A stretch of DNA of 64,000 bases from UBA2988 sp965237965. Lineage in GTDB: Bacteria > Gemmatimonadota > Gemmatimonadetes > Longimicrobiales > Gaopeijiaceae. The stretch spans positions 806,001 to 870,000 of the forward strand of contig CBDEGT010000003.1 of the NCBI GenBank assembly GCA_965237965.1, given 5' to 3'. The notes under the pieces were generated by a model. The model did not search any database and was not told the DNA's origin. It saw nothing but the letters and a program-made list of their open reading frames with translations. The translations under genes were made by a program, and so were the position numbers. Positions 26,896-35,898 of the stretch are shown here, in pieces (position 1 is the stretch's first letter; each line of letters begins with the position of its first letter).

Positions 26896-28098
26896 GGAAG
26901 CTCTGAGCAAGGCCCTTCTGGGGGCGGTGCGAGACGGAGGGAGCCGGTTTCAGCGGTCTTGGGGGCGATGACGGGCTGAAAACGCGCCCAACCGGCATGT
27001 TCTGGCCGATGATCCCCTCGTTGCGCCCCGCGTGGGCGGATGTTTCCCGCGCCGGCCGCTCACGCCGTCGAATAGCGGCCCGCCACAAGCAGGTTCGCGA
27101 AGCCCAGGAGCAGCGCGATCCGTTCCATGTTCTTGGCCAGCCCGCGGTAGCGAACCTTCCGGTAACCGAAGCGGCGCTTCACATACAGGAACGGGTGCTC
27201 CACCTTTGCCCGCACCGAGGCCTTGTCCCGCTCGCGCAGCCACCGCGCCCCGCCCTGCTCCAGGAGCCGCCGCCGCCCCGGTCTCATCGCCACATGCCAC
27301 TGCACCGGACGGCCTCCCGTGTCCACCCACTTCTCGATCCCCCGGTAGCCCGCGTCCGCCCACACCTCCTCCTCGCCGCCGTGAAGCAACGCCCCCGCCT
27401 CCCGAAGATCGTGCGTGTTCGCCGGCGTCGCCCGCACGCCATGCACCAGTCCCGTCTCCGCGTCCACCCCGATGTGCGCCTTCATCCCGAAGTGCCACTC
27501 GTTGCCCTTCCTCGTCTGATGCATCTCCGGATCCCGCGCCCCCTCCCGGTTCTTCGTCGATGACGGCGCCGCGATGATGCTCGCGTCCACGATCGTCCCC
27601 GCCCGCACCCGGTAGCCCCGCTCCGCCAGGTGCGCGTTGATCTCCTCGAACAAACCACGCCCCAGCCTGTGCCGCTCCAGCAGGTGCCGAAAGTTCAGAA
27701 TCGTCGTCTCGTCCGGCAGCGGACCCGTCAAACGCAGCCCCGCGAACCGCCGCACCGACTCGATCTCGTACAGCATGTCCTCCATCCCCGGGTCGCTCAG
27801 GTTGTAGAACAGCTGCACGCAGTGAATCCTCAGCATCGCCGCCAACGGGTACGGCTGCCGCCCCCGCCCCGCCTTCGGATACAACGGCCGAATCCGCGCC
27901 TCCAGACGCTCCCACGGAATCAGCGCCTCCATCCGCTCCAGAAACAGCTCCCGCCGCGTCCGCCGCTTCTTCCCCTCGTACTCCACATCCGCGAACGTCA
28001 CCTGCTCCATCGTCCGCCTCCCCGATCGTCCCGCTCAGCCCTTGAACTCCCGCCCCGTAAATCTAATGTCCCAGGGACCGACTTATTCAGAGTATTCC
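26896..28098 (-). mobile_element. IS5-family element, copy 1 (1203 bp)
   Basis: The ends are GGAAGCTCTGAGCAAGGC and the complement of GGAATACTCTGAATAAG. TAA (or CTAA) is duplicated on both sides (26893-26895 and 28099-28101), which fits the CTAR target of the IS5 group. The second copy at 45806-47008 has the same length. Confidence 0.9.
27060..28010 (-). CDS. IS5-family transposase, copy 1
   Basis: The 316-residue transposase begins MEQVTFADVEYEGKKRRTRR, the IS5-group opening, and has the DDE residues in GTIVDASIIAAPSS, EVWADAGYRGIEKW and VRAKVEHPFLYVKRRFGYRK. Intact, and identical in protein sequence to copy 2, so both could be active and their spread recent. Confidence 0.93.
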   Translation of the reverse strand: MEQVTFADVEYEGKKRRTRRELFLERMEALIPWERLEARIRPLYPKAGRGRQPYPLAAMLRIHCVQLFYNLSDPGMEDMLYEIESVRRFAGLRLTGPLPDETTILNFRHLLERHRLGRGLFEEINAHLAERGYRVRAGTIVDASIIAAPSSTKNREGARDPEMHQTRKGNEWHFGMKAHIGVDAETGLVHGVRATPANTHDLREAGALLHGGEEEVWADAGYRGIEKWVDTGGRPVQWHVAMRPGRRRLLEQGGARWLRERDKASVRAKVEHPFLYVKRRFGYRKVRYRGLAKNMERIALLLGFANLLVAGRYSTA

Positions 28099-28288
28099 TA
28101 ACGGGGTGCGTGAAAGCGTGTCTACTTCCGGCACTTGGACGGCAAGGGGCAATCGAGTCCGTCTGATACCTGACGACGGAGGTTGCACCGACACTGCGTT
28201 CATGGGTGCCGGTCATCTCACGATCCCATCGGACTGCGACAACGAATGGGCGTTCCTGTGGGAGCGCGTACAGCTATAGAAACGGCGA

Positions 28289-28775
28289 CTAGTCATCGAG
28301 GCTCATCTTCCACATTAAGTAGTCGTCGTGTACGTGGTGGAGCCGAATGTCCGGGTGCCTGTTCAACAGGGCTATCCGTCGGTTATCCGGGAGAACTAGC
28401 CACAAGGCCAACACCACTTGCTCGGGGAAGTGCTGGAGGTCCTGATCCTGCCGCATGAACCGCGCGTATATTTTCTCGGCCCGGCGCCAGCTCTTTACGC
28501 GGCGCATCCGCTCGGCAACCAAATAGCCGTCTCCTGTCACGCCCAGCGGAGGCATGAACAACAGGGTCACGATCAGGGCTACCGCCGTCCCCGTGGGCAA
28601 TCCAAGCCCACCAAGAGATAGACGCTAGCCACCCGAACACGTTCATGCCGCACCACCAGCACACAGAAGACCAACGGGGGTGTTCCCACATCCATTGACC
28701 CACCTCGAAGAAGGTGTGCCAGAAGCCTTCTCGGGGTAGCCTCTCGAGAAACGCTCGCAGGAGTTTTCCGACCAT
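28289..28775 (-). pseudogene. Small membrane protein, frameshifted
   Basis: From ATG 28775 the frame gives MVGKLLRAFLERLPREGFWH, WSSVCWWCGMNVFGWLASIS and WWAWIA. The neighbouring frame continues with a second membrane helix (TAVALIVTLLFMPPLGVTGD) and a soluble tail (RRAEKIYARFMRQDQDLQHF and beyond) to the stop at 28289. The shift is at about 28600-28607. I do not recognise the family. Confidence 0.55.
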
Positions 28776-28801
28776 GCCCCCATCCTAGCCACGGTCGTTC
28801 C

Positions 28802-28824
28802 GTGCGTCAAGGGCATAATCACCG
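28802..28824 (+). repeat. 23-bp inverted repeat, right copy
   Basis: Exact inverted match to 24781-24803, four kilobases away. No gene is confidently attached to this copy. Confidence 0.8.
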
Positions 28825-28860
28825 CCTTTCTCAGGGGTTTTTTTCGCGGTCCGAGGGTCC

Positions 28861-29767
28861 CTATCGCGCAGCGGCAGACTCCCTCCGGGTCGGCTCCCAG
28901 ATCGGGTCCTTGTCCCCCGTCAGGGCCCGAATCGACGCGTGCATGGCGGCGACGTTCACCGAGAGGGCGAAGGCGGCTACTTGAACCGGGCGCGGGAGGG
29001 CGCGACCGTCGCCCAGGAGCCAACCCACACCGCCCACGACCACGATCAGGGCGCCGGCCCCCAGGGGAAGAAGGGTGCCGGGGTGGGTGGGAGCCAGCAG
29101 CGCCAGGCCCAGGGCCCCGGCCACCACCGCCCAGGGGGCGAGCCAGCGGCAGATCTTGTGGCTGACGAGCATCCATGCGAAGGTCCCGTAGCGGAAGGGG
29201 TTGAGGAGTGTCCGCTTGTAGATCAGGGTCTCCATCCCCCGCGTGATCGTCCTCACCTTGCGCTGGTACTCCGTGCGAACGGAGACGGACACGGCTCGGT
29301 ATCCGTGCTCCTCACACTTGAGGGCGGCCGAGAAGTCGCGGCTGAGCGAAGCCGGAACAGGGATGCGGTGGAGGGGAATGCGGATCGCATAGAGACAGCC
29401 GGAGGCGCCGACGATACCGTACGTGGTGGTTTCCAGATCCCGGATTCCCATCTCGTAGCCGACGTAGCCCGACTCTCCCACGTTGGCCGGACTCTGTCCT
29501 CTGTTTACGCTTATGTCGCGGCCGGACACGAGCCCAACGCGCGGGTCGGCGAAAGGCGCGATTAAGGGCTTGAGGGAACGGGGCAGGATACGGATAGAGG
29601 CGTCCGTGTTGACGACAATCTCCCCAACCAGGCGTTGCGAGGCAGCGTTTTCGCAGGCGGTCTTGCCGGATCGCACCGGCAGGCTCAAGAGTTCCACCCC
29701 GCGGTCCGCGTAGCTGCGCACGATCGCATCGGTGCGATCGGTGGATCCGTCCGAGACGATCAGGATC
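28861..29767 (-). pseudogene. Family 2 glycosyltransferase, N-terminus removed by IS
   Basis: At the IS border the frame reads ILIVSDGSTDRTDAIVRSYA, the nucleotide-sugar site of GT2 enzymes, then EIVVNTDASIRILPRSLKPL (DxD-like region), GASGCLYAIRI and three C-terminal hydrophobic segments (WLAPWAVVAGALGLALLAPT, LLPLGAGALIVVVGGVGWLL, VQVAAFALSVNVAAMHASI). The first 80 or so residues, including the initial Rossmann strands and start, are lost at 29767 where IS256 type A begins. It likely belonged with exosortase, EpsI and cupin in one polysaccharide locus. Confidence 0.85.
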
Positions 29768-30464
29768 GAGGTAGGATCAAAAGGTGTGTAAAAAGAGAGG
29801 CGACGTACCTTTCCGCTGAGATTTAAACCAGCGAGCCCGGGTGACAGCCCGGGGAAAGGAACGTCGCCTCATGAGAGAGGATATCGCGGGACCCCAGGGT
29901 GCGTCCAGCAGGCCGATGTGGGAGACGCTCGAGGGGATGGTTAGGGAGAAGGCGCAGGAGTTCATCCAACAGATCATGGAGGAGGAAGTCACGGAGTTGT
30001 TAGGCCGGGAGAAGTCAGAGCGCAGGAGTACGGTGGACTCGGCCGAGGGCTACCGCAACGGATATGGCAAGCCGAGGCGGTTGGCGATGAGCTCGGGCAC
30101 GATCATGCTCCGACGCCCTCGGGTTCGGGGCGTCGAGGAGCGGTTCGAGAGTCGGGTGTTGCCGTTGTTCGCACGACGGACGAAGGAGCTGGGTGCTCTG
30201 CTTCCGGAGCTGTATCTGCACGGGCTGGCGGAGGGAGACTTCGAGCTGGCGATGCGGGGCCTGCTGGGCGAGGGGGCCCCGTTGTCGAAGTCTTCGATTC
30301 GGCGGCTGCGGGCGGGATGGACGGCGGAATTCGAGGAATGGTCGAAGCGCTCGCTGGCCGACCGTGAGGTCGTCTACGTCTGGGCGGACGGGATCTACGT
30401 GAAGGCGGGGCTCGAGCGGGACAAGGCAGCACTGCTGGTGGTTCTGGGCGCGATGCGAGACGGG
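29768..30464 (+). mobile_element. IS256-family type A, copy 2, 3'-truncated
   Basis: It has the same left end (GAGGTAGGATCAAAAGG) and transposase start (GTG 29841 or ATG 29871) as copy 1. It matches up to ...VVLGAMRDG and is then cut at about 30464 by an IS4-type element. Its left side cuts the glycosyltransferase. Confidence 0.88.
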
Positions 30465-31557
30465 GGGGTCGCTCCCATAAGCGCTAACTTGTGTAGTTTA
30501 TCGGGAAGTGGCGGTCCACCTGGTTGAGTCTCTGCCTTGGAGGTTCGGCCAGGGAAGCCGAGATCTTGCTCCACTCGCGGATCATCTTTTCGAGAGAGAA
30601 CTCCGGTTCGATGGCCCGTGCGACTTGGTGGAGTGCGAACTTGAAGTCACGCCAAGGGCTGCGGGGCTGACGTTGTCGCGACGTCGTATCCCCAGGGGGA
30701 AATAGCCACGGCGTGGCGCACGACTTTCTCGACCAGCAGTGCCACGAGCAGTTTGCCGTACAGCCAGGCCTGCGCGCTTTCGTCATCATACTTCGGCAGA
30801 TGTCCGAGGCGGGCCAGGGACTTGAAGCGCTTGAAGACCAGCTCGACCTGCCAGCGTAGGCGGTACCATTCCAGAACGTCGGCTGGCGAGAACTCCTCCG
30901 GGGGGTAGGTCGTGAAGACGATGACGTAGCGGGCAAAATGCAGGGTTTGCGGCCGGACCTGGCTTTGCTTGCGCTGGGCTGTCTTGCGGATCTTGGCGTG
31001 CGCGGCCGCGATCGCTTCGTCGGTCTTGCGCACGGCGCAGATTCGGCCTGCGACCGGGGGGCCGGCCTTGGCCGCCGTGCGCACCGCCCATGCGCCGACC
31101 GGTCCAGGCCGCTCGAGGGATTCCACGGCTGTCAGCAACTCGAACGGCTGACCGTCCGCGGTCTCCAGCGGCAGCGTCCCGGTGTTCACCCGCACCGTTA
31201 CGTGACCGCCGGCCATCGCCACATGCTGGATCCCGGCCGCGTTCGAGTAGGCCCGGTCGGCCAGCACGTAGTCACCCGGACGGATCGGAAACTGTTTGAA
31301 CGACTCGCCCGCCCCGGACCCTTCCGTCCCGGTCAGCTTGAAGAAGTCGCAGCCCAACGAAGGCAGGTTGACGCTGTAATGCAGCCTCCACAACGATCCG
31401 GTCCGGCCCGGCTCCTGCACGGTCGTGGCGTCCAAGACCCGCACTTGGAAGCCCCCGTCCGACGAGACCGCGATGCCGTGCTCCCGGAACAGTTCCACGC
31501 ACAACGCATACAGCCAGTCCCGCGATTTCCGGAGCCGCTTCAGCAGCGCCACGTCCG
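30465..31557 (-). pseudogene. IS4-family transposase, copy 1, N-terminally truncated
   Basis: On the minus strand it carries the IS4 core: Asp in RVLDATTVQEPGRTG, Asp in YVLADRAYSNAAGI and the Y-x2-R-x3-E signature in YRLRWQVELVFKRFKS. Homology to copy 2 begins at DVALLKRLRKS (31557); about 80 N-terminal residues are missing and the frame runs on into the neighbouring methyltransferase sequence. Near the C-terminus both copies stop at QPLA while the neighbouring frame continues as SPWRDFKFALHQVARAIEPE. Confidence 0.85.
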
Positions 31558-32401
31558 CATCCGGTTCGCCGAGACCTTCAAGGACCCGAGCGTGGTCGCG
31601 GCGTATCATCACCGGCCGCCGCATCCGCCCGCCACGATGGCGCTTCTGCGGCGCCTGATCGTCGACCATTCAAGGTCGGTACTGGACGCAGGCACCGGCT
31701 TGGGGGACCTCGCGCGCGAGGTCGCTCCGGACTGTGAGCGTATGGATGCGGTCGACTTCTCCGGGGGCATGATCGAGACCGCACGTTCGCTGCCGGGGGA
31801 CGACGACCCGCGCATCCGGTGGATCTGCTCGTCGATCGAATGCGCCGATCTCCGCGGCCCCTACGCTCGCATCACCGCGGCCGACAGCCTGAGCTGGTTC
31901 GACCTAAATGTTGTTATCCCGAGGTTCGCGGAGCTGCTCACCGAGAACGGCGTCCTCGCCGTCATTGGCCGGAGCGCGGAGGTGGGCCTGCGAGAGGACG
32001 ACATCATCCCGTGCTACTCGCTGAACCGGGAGTACGTGTCTTGGAGCCCCGTGACGGCGCTCGAGGAGGCCGACATGTTCGACCGCCTGGGCCAGCAAGA
32101 CACCGGCCCGATCCCCTGGACGCCAACCGTCGAAGAGTACATCGAGCGCCGGCACTCTCAGAACGGTTTTTCCAGGGATCGCATGACGCCCGAGCAGGTG
32201 GCCGACTTCGACTTCGCCCTGCGGGCGAGGATCACCGAGCAGGTCGGTGAGGGCACGGTCCGCATGAAAGATGGACGCCTCCAAGGCCATGTGGTCGGCT
32301 CCGTCGTCTGGGGCAGGCCGAAGGTCTCTGCGGGAATCGTCTGCGGCGGACATCCACTCCCGAAGAACCGCACCGTGACGGGTTCTGCGCCGCCCCAATG
32401 A
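31558..32401 (+). pseudogene. SAM-dependent methyltransferase, start lost at IS junction
   Basis: The frame emerging from the IS4 fragment reads IRFAETFKDPSVVAAYHHRP, then LIVDHSRSVLDAGTGLGDLA, the class I methyltransferase motif I, and RMDAVDFSGGMIETAR for the ribose contact. ITAADSLSWFD and RFAELLTENGVLAVIGRS follow as motifs IV-VI. Only the first few codons and the start appear missing, so an internal ATG (31636) might still be used. The substrate is unknown. It ends PLPKNRTVTGSAPPQ. Confidence 0.75.
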
Positions 32402-32575
32402 TACGGCATGTGGGTCAAATGGATCTTCACCGGGGTCTTGCGGCATCCCGGCCCTCAACCCCCAAGGGGCTCATCCATTCGAGACCGACAGTATTCAGGC
32501 GGTACACACTGTTAGATTCCGGACGCAAACTGTCAGTCGTGACCCTTAACCCAACAGGGAATCTGTGGAGTAGAC

Positions 32576-32728
32576 ATGTGGTGGTTTGATACGACAGCAC
32601 TTGCTGCCCAACTGCGGGCGTTGGACCCGGCGAAGTTCTCGGCGCTGTGCAATGATCTCTTGTACCATTTCGCGGACCTTCATGGCATAGATCGGACAGC
32701 GGCGCCCCCTCACCGAGTAGGCCCCTGA
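32576..32728 (+). CDS. Short N-terminal fragment of an unrecognised protein
   Basis: GGAG precedes ATG 32576. The 50-residue frame reads MWWFDTTALAAQLRALDPAK, FSALCNDLLYHFADLHGIDR and stops after PPHRVGP. The FxxLCNxLLxxxAxxHGI pattern resembles N-termini of large proteins in accessory or defence islands, so I think it is a truncated gene start. This resemblance is from memory and unverified. Confidence 0.35.
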   Translation: MWWFDTTALAAQLRALDPAKFSALCNDLLYHFADLHGIDRTAAPPHRVGP

Positions 32729-33287
32729 ACTTGTCTGGACGCCGCCGGCGGACGAGGGCGGCCAGGTTGGCAACGCCCTCGCATTCGAGGAGCAAGTGAG
32801 CCAGAGCAACGCCTACGCCTCGCCCGTCATGACCTCAGTACTGGCGGCGTTCGACATGCCGGAACTCTTGAGCGACACTTACACCAGCGAGTTCGACGAG
32901 ATCAGGCCCATATTCGAGGAGATCCTCGGCCAGCAGATGATCGTGCAGGCGACGCTCGTGGAGCGCTTCGCCGCCGCCGCCGAGGAGGCCGGATGGTCGG
33001 CCGACGATATCAACAGCTGGCTGCGCCGCATCGTGCGCTCTACCTCTATTGGCGAGATTCACATCATGGGCCGTGCCGGCGAGGGGCTCTACACCAGCCT
33101 GGAGCCGCTCCCGGACACGCTGCCAGACGTCGGTGACCTCGGCTCGCTCATAGGCGGCGCCATGTACAAATATGTTGTTGGCGCCGCCGCAGGCTCGTCG
33201 CTGATCGTCCAGCTAGGCCTACCCGTCGCAGATAGCTCGCCCGTATCTCCGCGATTTGGCGGCACACCGTTTTTCCAAACGAGATGA
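32721..33287 (+). CDS. Hypothetical protein, probably 5'-truncated
   Basis: The frame is open from 32721 and an in-frame GTG lies at 32796. The sequence looks coding: PELVWTPPADEGGQVGNALA, LLSDTYTSEFDEIRPIFEEI, ERFAAAAEEAGWSADDINSW and SLIGGAMYKYVVGAAAGSSL. It seems to continue or belong with the fragment just upstream in another frame. No motif is recognised. The last 25 residues are unlike the rest and may be past a junction. From 33288 to 33407 I see nothing clear. Confidence 0.4.
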   Translation, partial: APELVWTPPADEGGQVGNALAFEEQVSQSNAYASPVMTSVLAAFDMPELLSDTYTSEFDEIRPIFEEILGQQMIVQATLVERFAAAAEEAGWSADDINSWLRRIVRSTSIGEIHIMGRAGEGLYTSLEPLPDTLPDVGDLGSLIGGAMYKYVVGAAAGSSLIVQLGLPVADSSPVSPRFGGTPFFQTR

Positions 33288-33407
33288 CAGCGGTGTCGAC
33301 GTAGCCGGGAGCGTACGGGAAGGCTGTCGAGCGCCTATGGAAGAATCGGTGGATTGCGTTTTTCATGATGCTGTGGTGACTGCGTAACCGCTGTCGAAGC
33401 TCCGCAC

Positions 33408-34118
33408 GTGAGCGTCTATGAACCATTGACCTATGATCAGCTGATGAGCCACTCCGTCCGCCATCATCTTCGCCTTGAGATTGATGCCTACGACGAGACC
33501 ATCCGCACGTTCATCCCAGGCTACGAAGAAGGCTTGGCGAGGGCTGCCAACGAAATCGCTGGTGTTCGCCCAACCCTGGTGCTTGACCTCGGCGCGGGAA
33601 CGGGCGCCTTGGCTGAAGCGATGCTGGACCATGAACGCGTCGGTGCCGTTGAAGCCATCGACATCGATCCGGAGATGCTGGCCCAGGCGCGCCTTCGGCT
33701 CAAGCGATTTGGGACCCGCGCTCGTGTCCGCCGGCGGTCGTTCGAGGCGCCACTACCCACGTGTGACGCCGTGGCTACGGCCCTGGCTCTGCACCACGTT
33801 CCCACCATGGCACGCAAACTCACGCTTTATACACGCATTTACCGGGCGCTCCGCCCCGGTGGCGTCTTCGTGAACACCGACGTGGCCATCAGCGCACACC
33901 CGGTGGCGCGCGAGCAGTCGTACCGTCGATGGGCCACGCACCTGGTGTCGTGCGGCATTGACGAACAGCGCGCCTATGAGCACTTCGCCGCGTGGTCGGC
34001 GGAGGACACCTACTTTTCAGTCGACGACGAACTCGCGGCCATGCGCGAAGCCAAATTCCAGGCTGACTGTATCTGGCAGGATCGCCCACACACTCTCCTG
34101 GTAGGACGCAAGATCTGA
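33408..34118 (+). CDS. Class I SAM-dependent methyltransferase
   Basis: The 236-residue protein starts with GTG. Motif I is TLVLDLGAGTGALAEAMLDH, the acidic ribose-binding residue lies in VEAIDIDPEML, and CDAVATALALHHVPTMARKL and IYRALRPGGVFVNTDVA form motifs IV-VI. Complete for the fold. The substrate cannot be told; UbiE/COQ5-like small-molecule or tRNA methyltransferases are the nearest general type. The gene is intact but surrounded by fragments. From 34119 to 34310 I see no gene. Confidence 0.85.
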   Translation: MSVYEPLTYDQLMSHSVRHHLRLEIDAYDETIRTFIPGYEEGLARAANEIAGVRPTLVLDLGAGTGALAEAMLDHERVGAVEAIDIDPEMLAQARLRLKRFGTRARVRRRSFEAPLPTCDAVATALALHHVPTMARKLTLYTRIYRALRPGGVFVNTDVAISAHPVAREQSYRRWATHLVSCGIDEQRAYEHFAAWSAEDTYFSVDDELAAMREAKFQADCIWQDRPHTLLVGRKI

Positions 34119-34310
34119 GCCCCGGTCTACGGGAATCTTGATGTCCCCCGTATATCGGCTTCGGGTTCAGCCTCCGTGCGCGGCGGAGTCGACGTGTCGC
34201 ACGCGCGGGCCGTGACTCGGCGAATCCCTCCAATCTTGCGTGCCGATGCATGCCAACACGACGTTCGACTGAGCGGTTACCCCAACCGCTACACGGTGAT
34301 GAAAAGCGCT

Positions 34311-34451
34311 TTAGAGGGGCAGGATGACGACAGACGAACTCCTACGCGTTGGTCCGTCTGATCCCCACTCCTGCTTGTCGAATGCGCGCTGCACATTCGT
34401 CGGCGCGGCTGAATAGTCCTTCTCGAACCTGGCGGTGTGAATGAGCCGCAT
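34311..34451 (-). pseudogene. RelE/ParE-like toxin, 5' remnant
   Basis: Directly after the antitoxin stop, ATG 34451 opens MRLIHTARFEKDYSAAPTNV, QRAFDKQ, the typical start of RelE/YoeB-type toxins. After about 27 residues the sequence becomes unrelated (EWGSDGPTRRSSSS) and stops at 34311. The catalytic C-terminal part is missing, so the toxin should be inactive. Confidence 0.65.
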
Positions 34452-34763
34452 CTACCTGCGGCTGGCCTTCCTCGCTCGACGCGCCCCGGCAATCTTGTGG
34501 AGCGACGCCGTCGCCTGCTCCGCGGTGTCGAACGGCCCGGAGTACCTGCCGCTCTTGAAATCCTCCATGCTTTCCCGAAACGCCGCGTGCACGCGGCTGT
34601 CGATGAGCGTCTTCGGCGTCATGACGACTCTGCCCTGCTGTTCCTCGACCTCAAGGTAGTCGCCGGGCTTGAGCCCGAGACGGTCGTGCAGCTTCTTGGG
34701 GATCACGACCTGGCGGCTCACGCCCAACTTGACGGTAGTCGGTGCTTCGGATTGTGTTTTCAT
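34452..34763 (-). CDS. AbrB-family antitoxin
   Basis: The 103-residue protein starts MKTQSEAPTTVKLGVSRQVV and has the SpoVT-AbrB swapped-hairpin fold pattern: VSRQVVIPKKLHDRLGLKPG and DYLEVEEQQGRVVMTPKTL. A positively charged C-terminal tail (GARRARKASRR) follows. Such proteins bind their own promoter and neutralise a partner toxin. The toxin gene begins one base after the stop but is truncated, so this is an orphan antitoxin. From 34764 to 35072 I see no gene. Confidence 0.85.
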   Translation of the reverse strand: MKTQSEAPTTVKLGVSRQVVIPKKLHDRLGLKPGDYLEVEEQQGRVVMTPKTLIDSRVHAAFRESMEDFKSGRYSGPFDTAEQATASLHKIAGARRARKASRR

Positions 34764-35072
34764 ATATTTGTATTTTACAACTGGCGCGAGCATCGGTCAA
34801 CGGTGTGCCTCACAGAGAGAAGCAACGTCATGGTCGAGGACGTCTGGGACCCGGGGGCGATCACAATCAGGCCCTCGGTTCGATTGTGATCGGGACGTCA
34901 CTGAACAGGCAGGTCCTCCTAGCGAGGAGCGTTGCCACAATCTTGCCAAGACTGGGGTCGATTCAGGGGGACTCCCGGGGACTGGAGGGCACGTCCGCAT
35001 GGCGGGAACGTGATGACTGATAAAGGGTTATCGCCAGAAGTCCTTTCCATCATCAACTTAGCAAATCGCGTT

Positions 35073-35102
35073 GTTCGGGTTCGACTCCCTGCGCCTCCAC
35101 CA
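35073..35102 (+). other. tmRNA-like 3' end, probable attachment site
   Basis: The sequence GTTCGGGTTCGACTCCCTGC followed by GCCTCCACCA has a T-loop and an encoded CCA. The CGCCTCCACCA ending is typical of many ssrA genes. No tmRNA body precedes it, so it looks like an att copy left by an element that targets ssrA. It shares CGGGTTCGACTCCC with the tRNA-Leu at 13032, but that is the conserved T-arm. An integrase remnant lies 380 bases downstream. From 35103 to 35480 I see no convincing gene. Confidence 0.5.
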
Positions 35103-35480
35103 CTGCCACCTATATGAGGAGTGTTTCCGCTGTGCCAGCATCGTCCAAGGTAGCGTGCGGCTCAGCGCCGGCCGCCGAGCAGGCCCGCACGTCAGAGGAA
35201 GTACAGGAACGTCCTGCGCGGCGGTTCGGCTCTATGGTGCCTCTGTCCGTCGGCCACGCGTACGCGTCGCTGGCCGACGCGCGATCGTCGTTCGGTGACA
35301 ACGGCGGGGGTGGCGATGGTGCCCCGCAGCGCCTGATCAGCGCGTGGTCGTCTCTGCGGTCCACGATCTCAAGCCGTCCACATAGGGTCTTCAACGCCCT
35401 CGGACGTCTGATTGCGAACGAGGGATACGATGAGGGGAAACGATTACAGATGCAGCTGTAAGATATTGCTATAGAATGAG

Positions 35481-35725
35481 TTACCTCGTCTCTATGGCAG
35501 AGGCCCAGTCGTCCATCAGCCGGCGCCGGCGCTCGAACAGGTCCGTACGCCGATAGGCTGCCTCAACCTTGTTCTGCATGACATGCGCCAGCGCAGCCTC
35601 GACGACCTCGCGCGGATGGTTCGTCTCCTCGGCCACCCAGTCTCAAAAGCTAGACCGGAAGCCGTGCGGCACGGCCATGATCTGGAATTTCCGGAGCAGC
35701 CGGCGCAGCTGTCTATCGTTCCGAA
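35481..35725 (-). pseudogene. P4-type integrase, C-terminal remnant with stop
   Basis: The minus strand reads DRQLRRLLRKFQIMAVPHGF, RSSF, a TGA stop (where CGA would encode the usual Arg), then DWVAEETNHPREVVEAALAH and VMQNKVEAAYRRTDLFERRR. The HxxR, second His and Tyr of tyrosine recombinases are present. Only the last 80 residues remain. It probably belonged to the element that used the adjacent tmRNA-like site. Confidence 0.8.
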
Positions 35726-35898
35726 GCGAAATCGTGTCGCTGCGTTTTTCTCGCTCCGCGACCCTCCCCCTCAGGGATTCAGACACGATCCGAGCCTCCC
35801 TTTGCGTGCAAAATGAAGGTCGAACTATAATGCTGCCAAGTGTCCCGCGGCATCAGGGCGGTTACGGGCGGGGAAGCCATTACTGGAGGAAGAATCCG

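Larger units (their letters stand above)
26435..28279 (+). pseudogene. Secreted hypothetical protein interrupted by IS5
   Basis: The ATG at 26435 follows GGGAGGAG. The product has a signal peptide (TIPILIGFLVISTSPASAQ), a charged helical region (HAESAERRRNAEMVDQEHAY) and a beta-rich part (GTVRIHGDHTWSSTFSVTRD). After TRDA, IS5 is inserted. Reading resumes at 28102 in the correct frame as NGVRESVSTSGTWTARGNRV, then LIPDDGGCTDTAFMGAGHLT and ends at 28279. The rejoined protein would be about 213 residues, with a lipocalin-like GxW...GNxVxLxPDDG end. I do not recognise a named family. Confidence 0.75.

Noticed and set aside
26950..27915. Gly/Ala-rich minus-strand frame of 321 codons in IS5, repeated at 45860-46825
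   Set aside because: Shadow of the IS5 transposase in another frame; low-complexity composition.
35110..35461. Two overlapping opposite frames of about 95 and 115 codons
   Set aside because: Neither shows a motif, ribosome-binding site or protein-like composition; I treat the stretch as non-coding.
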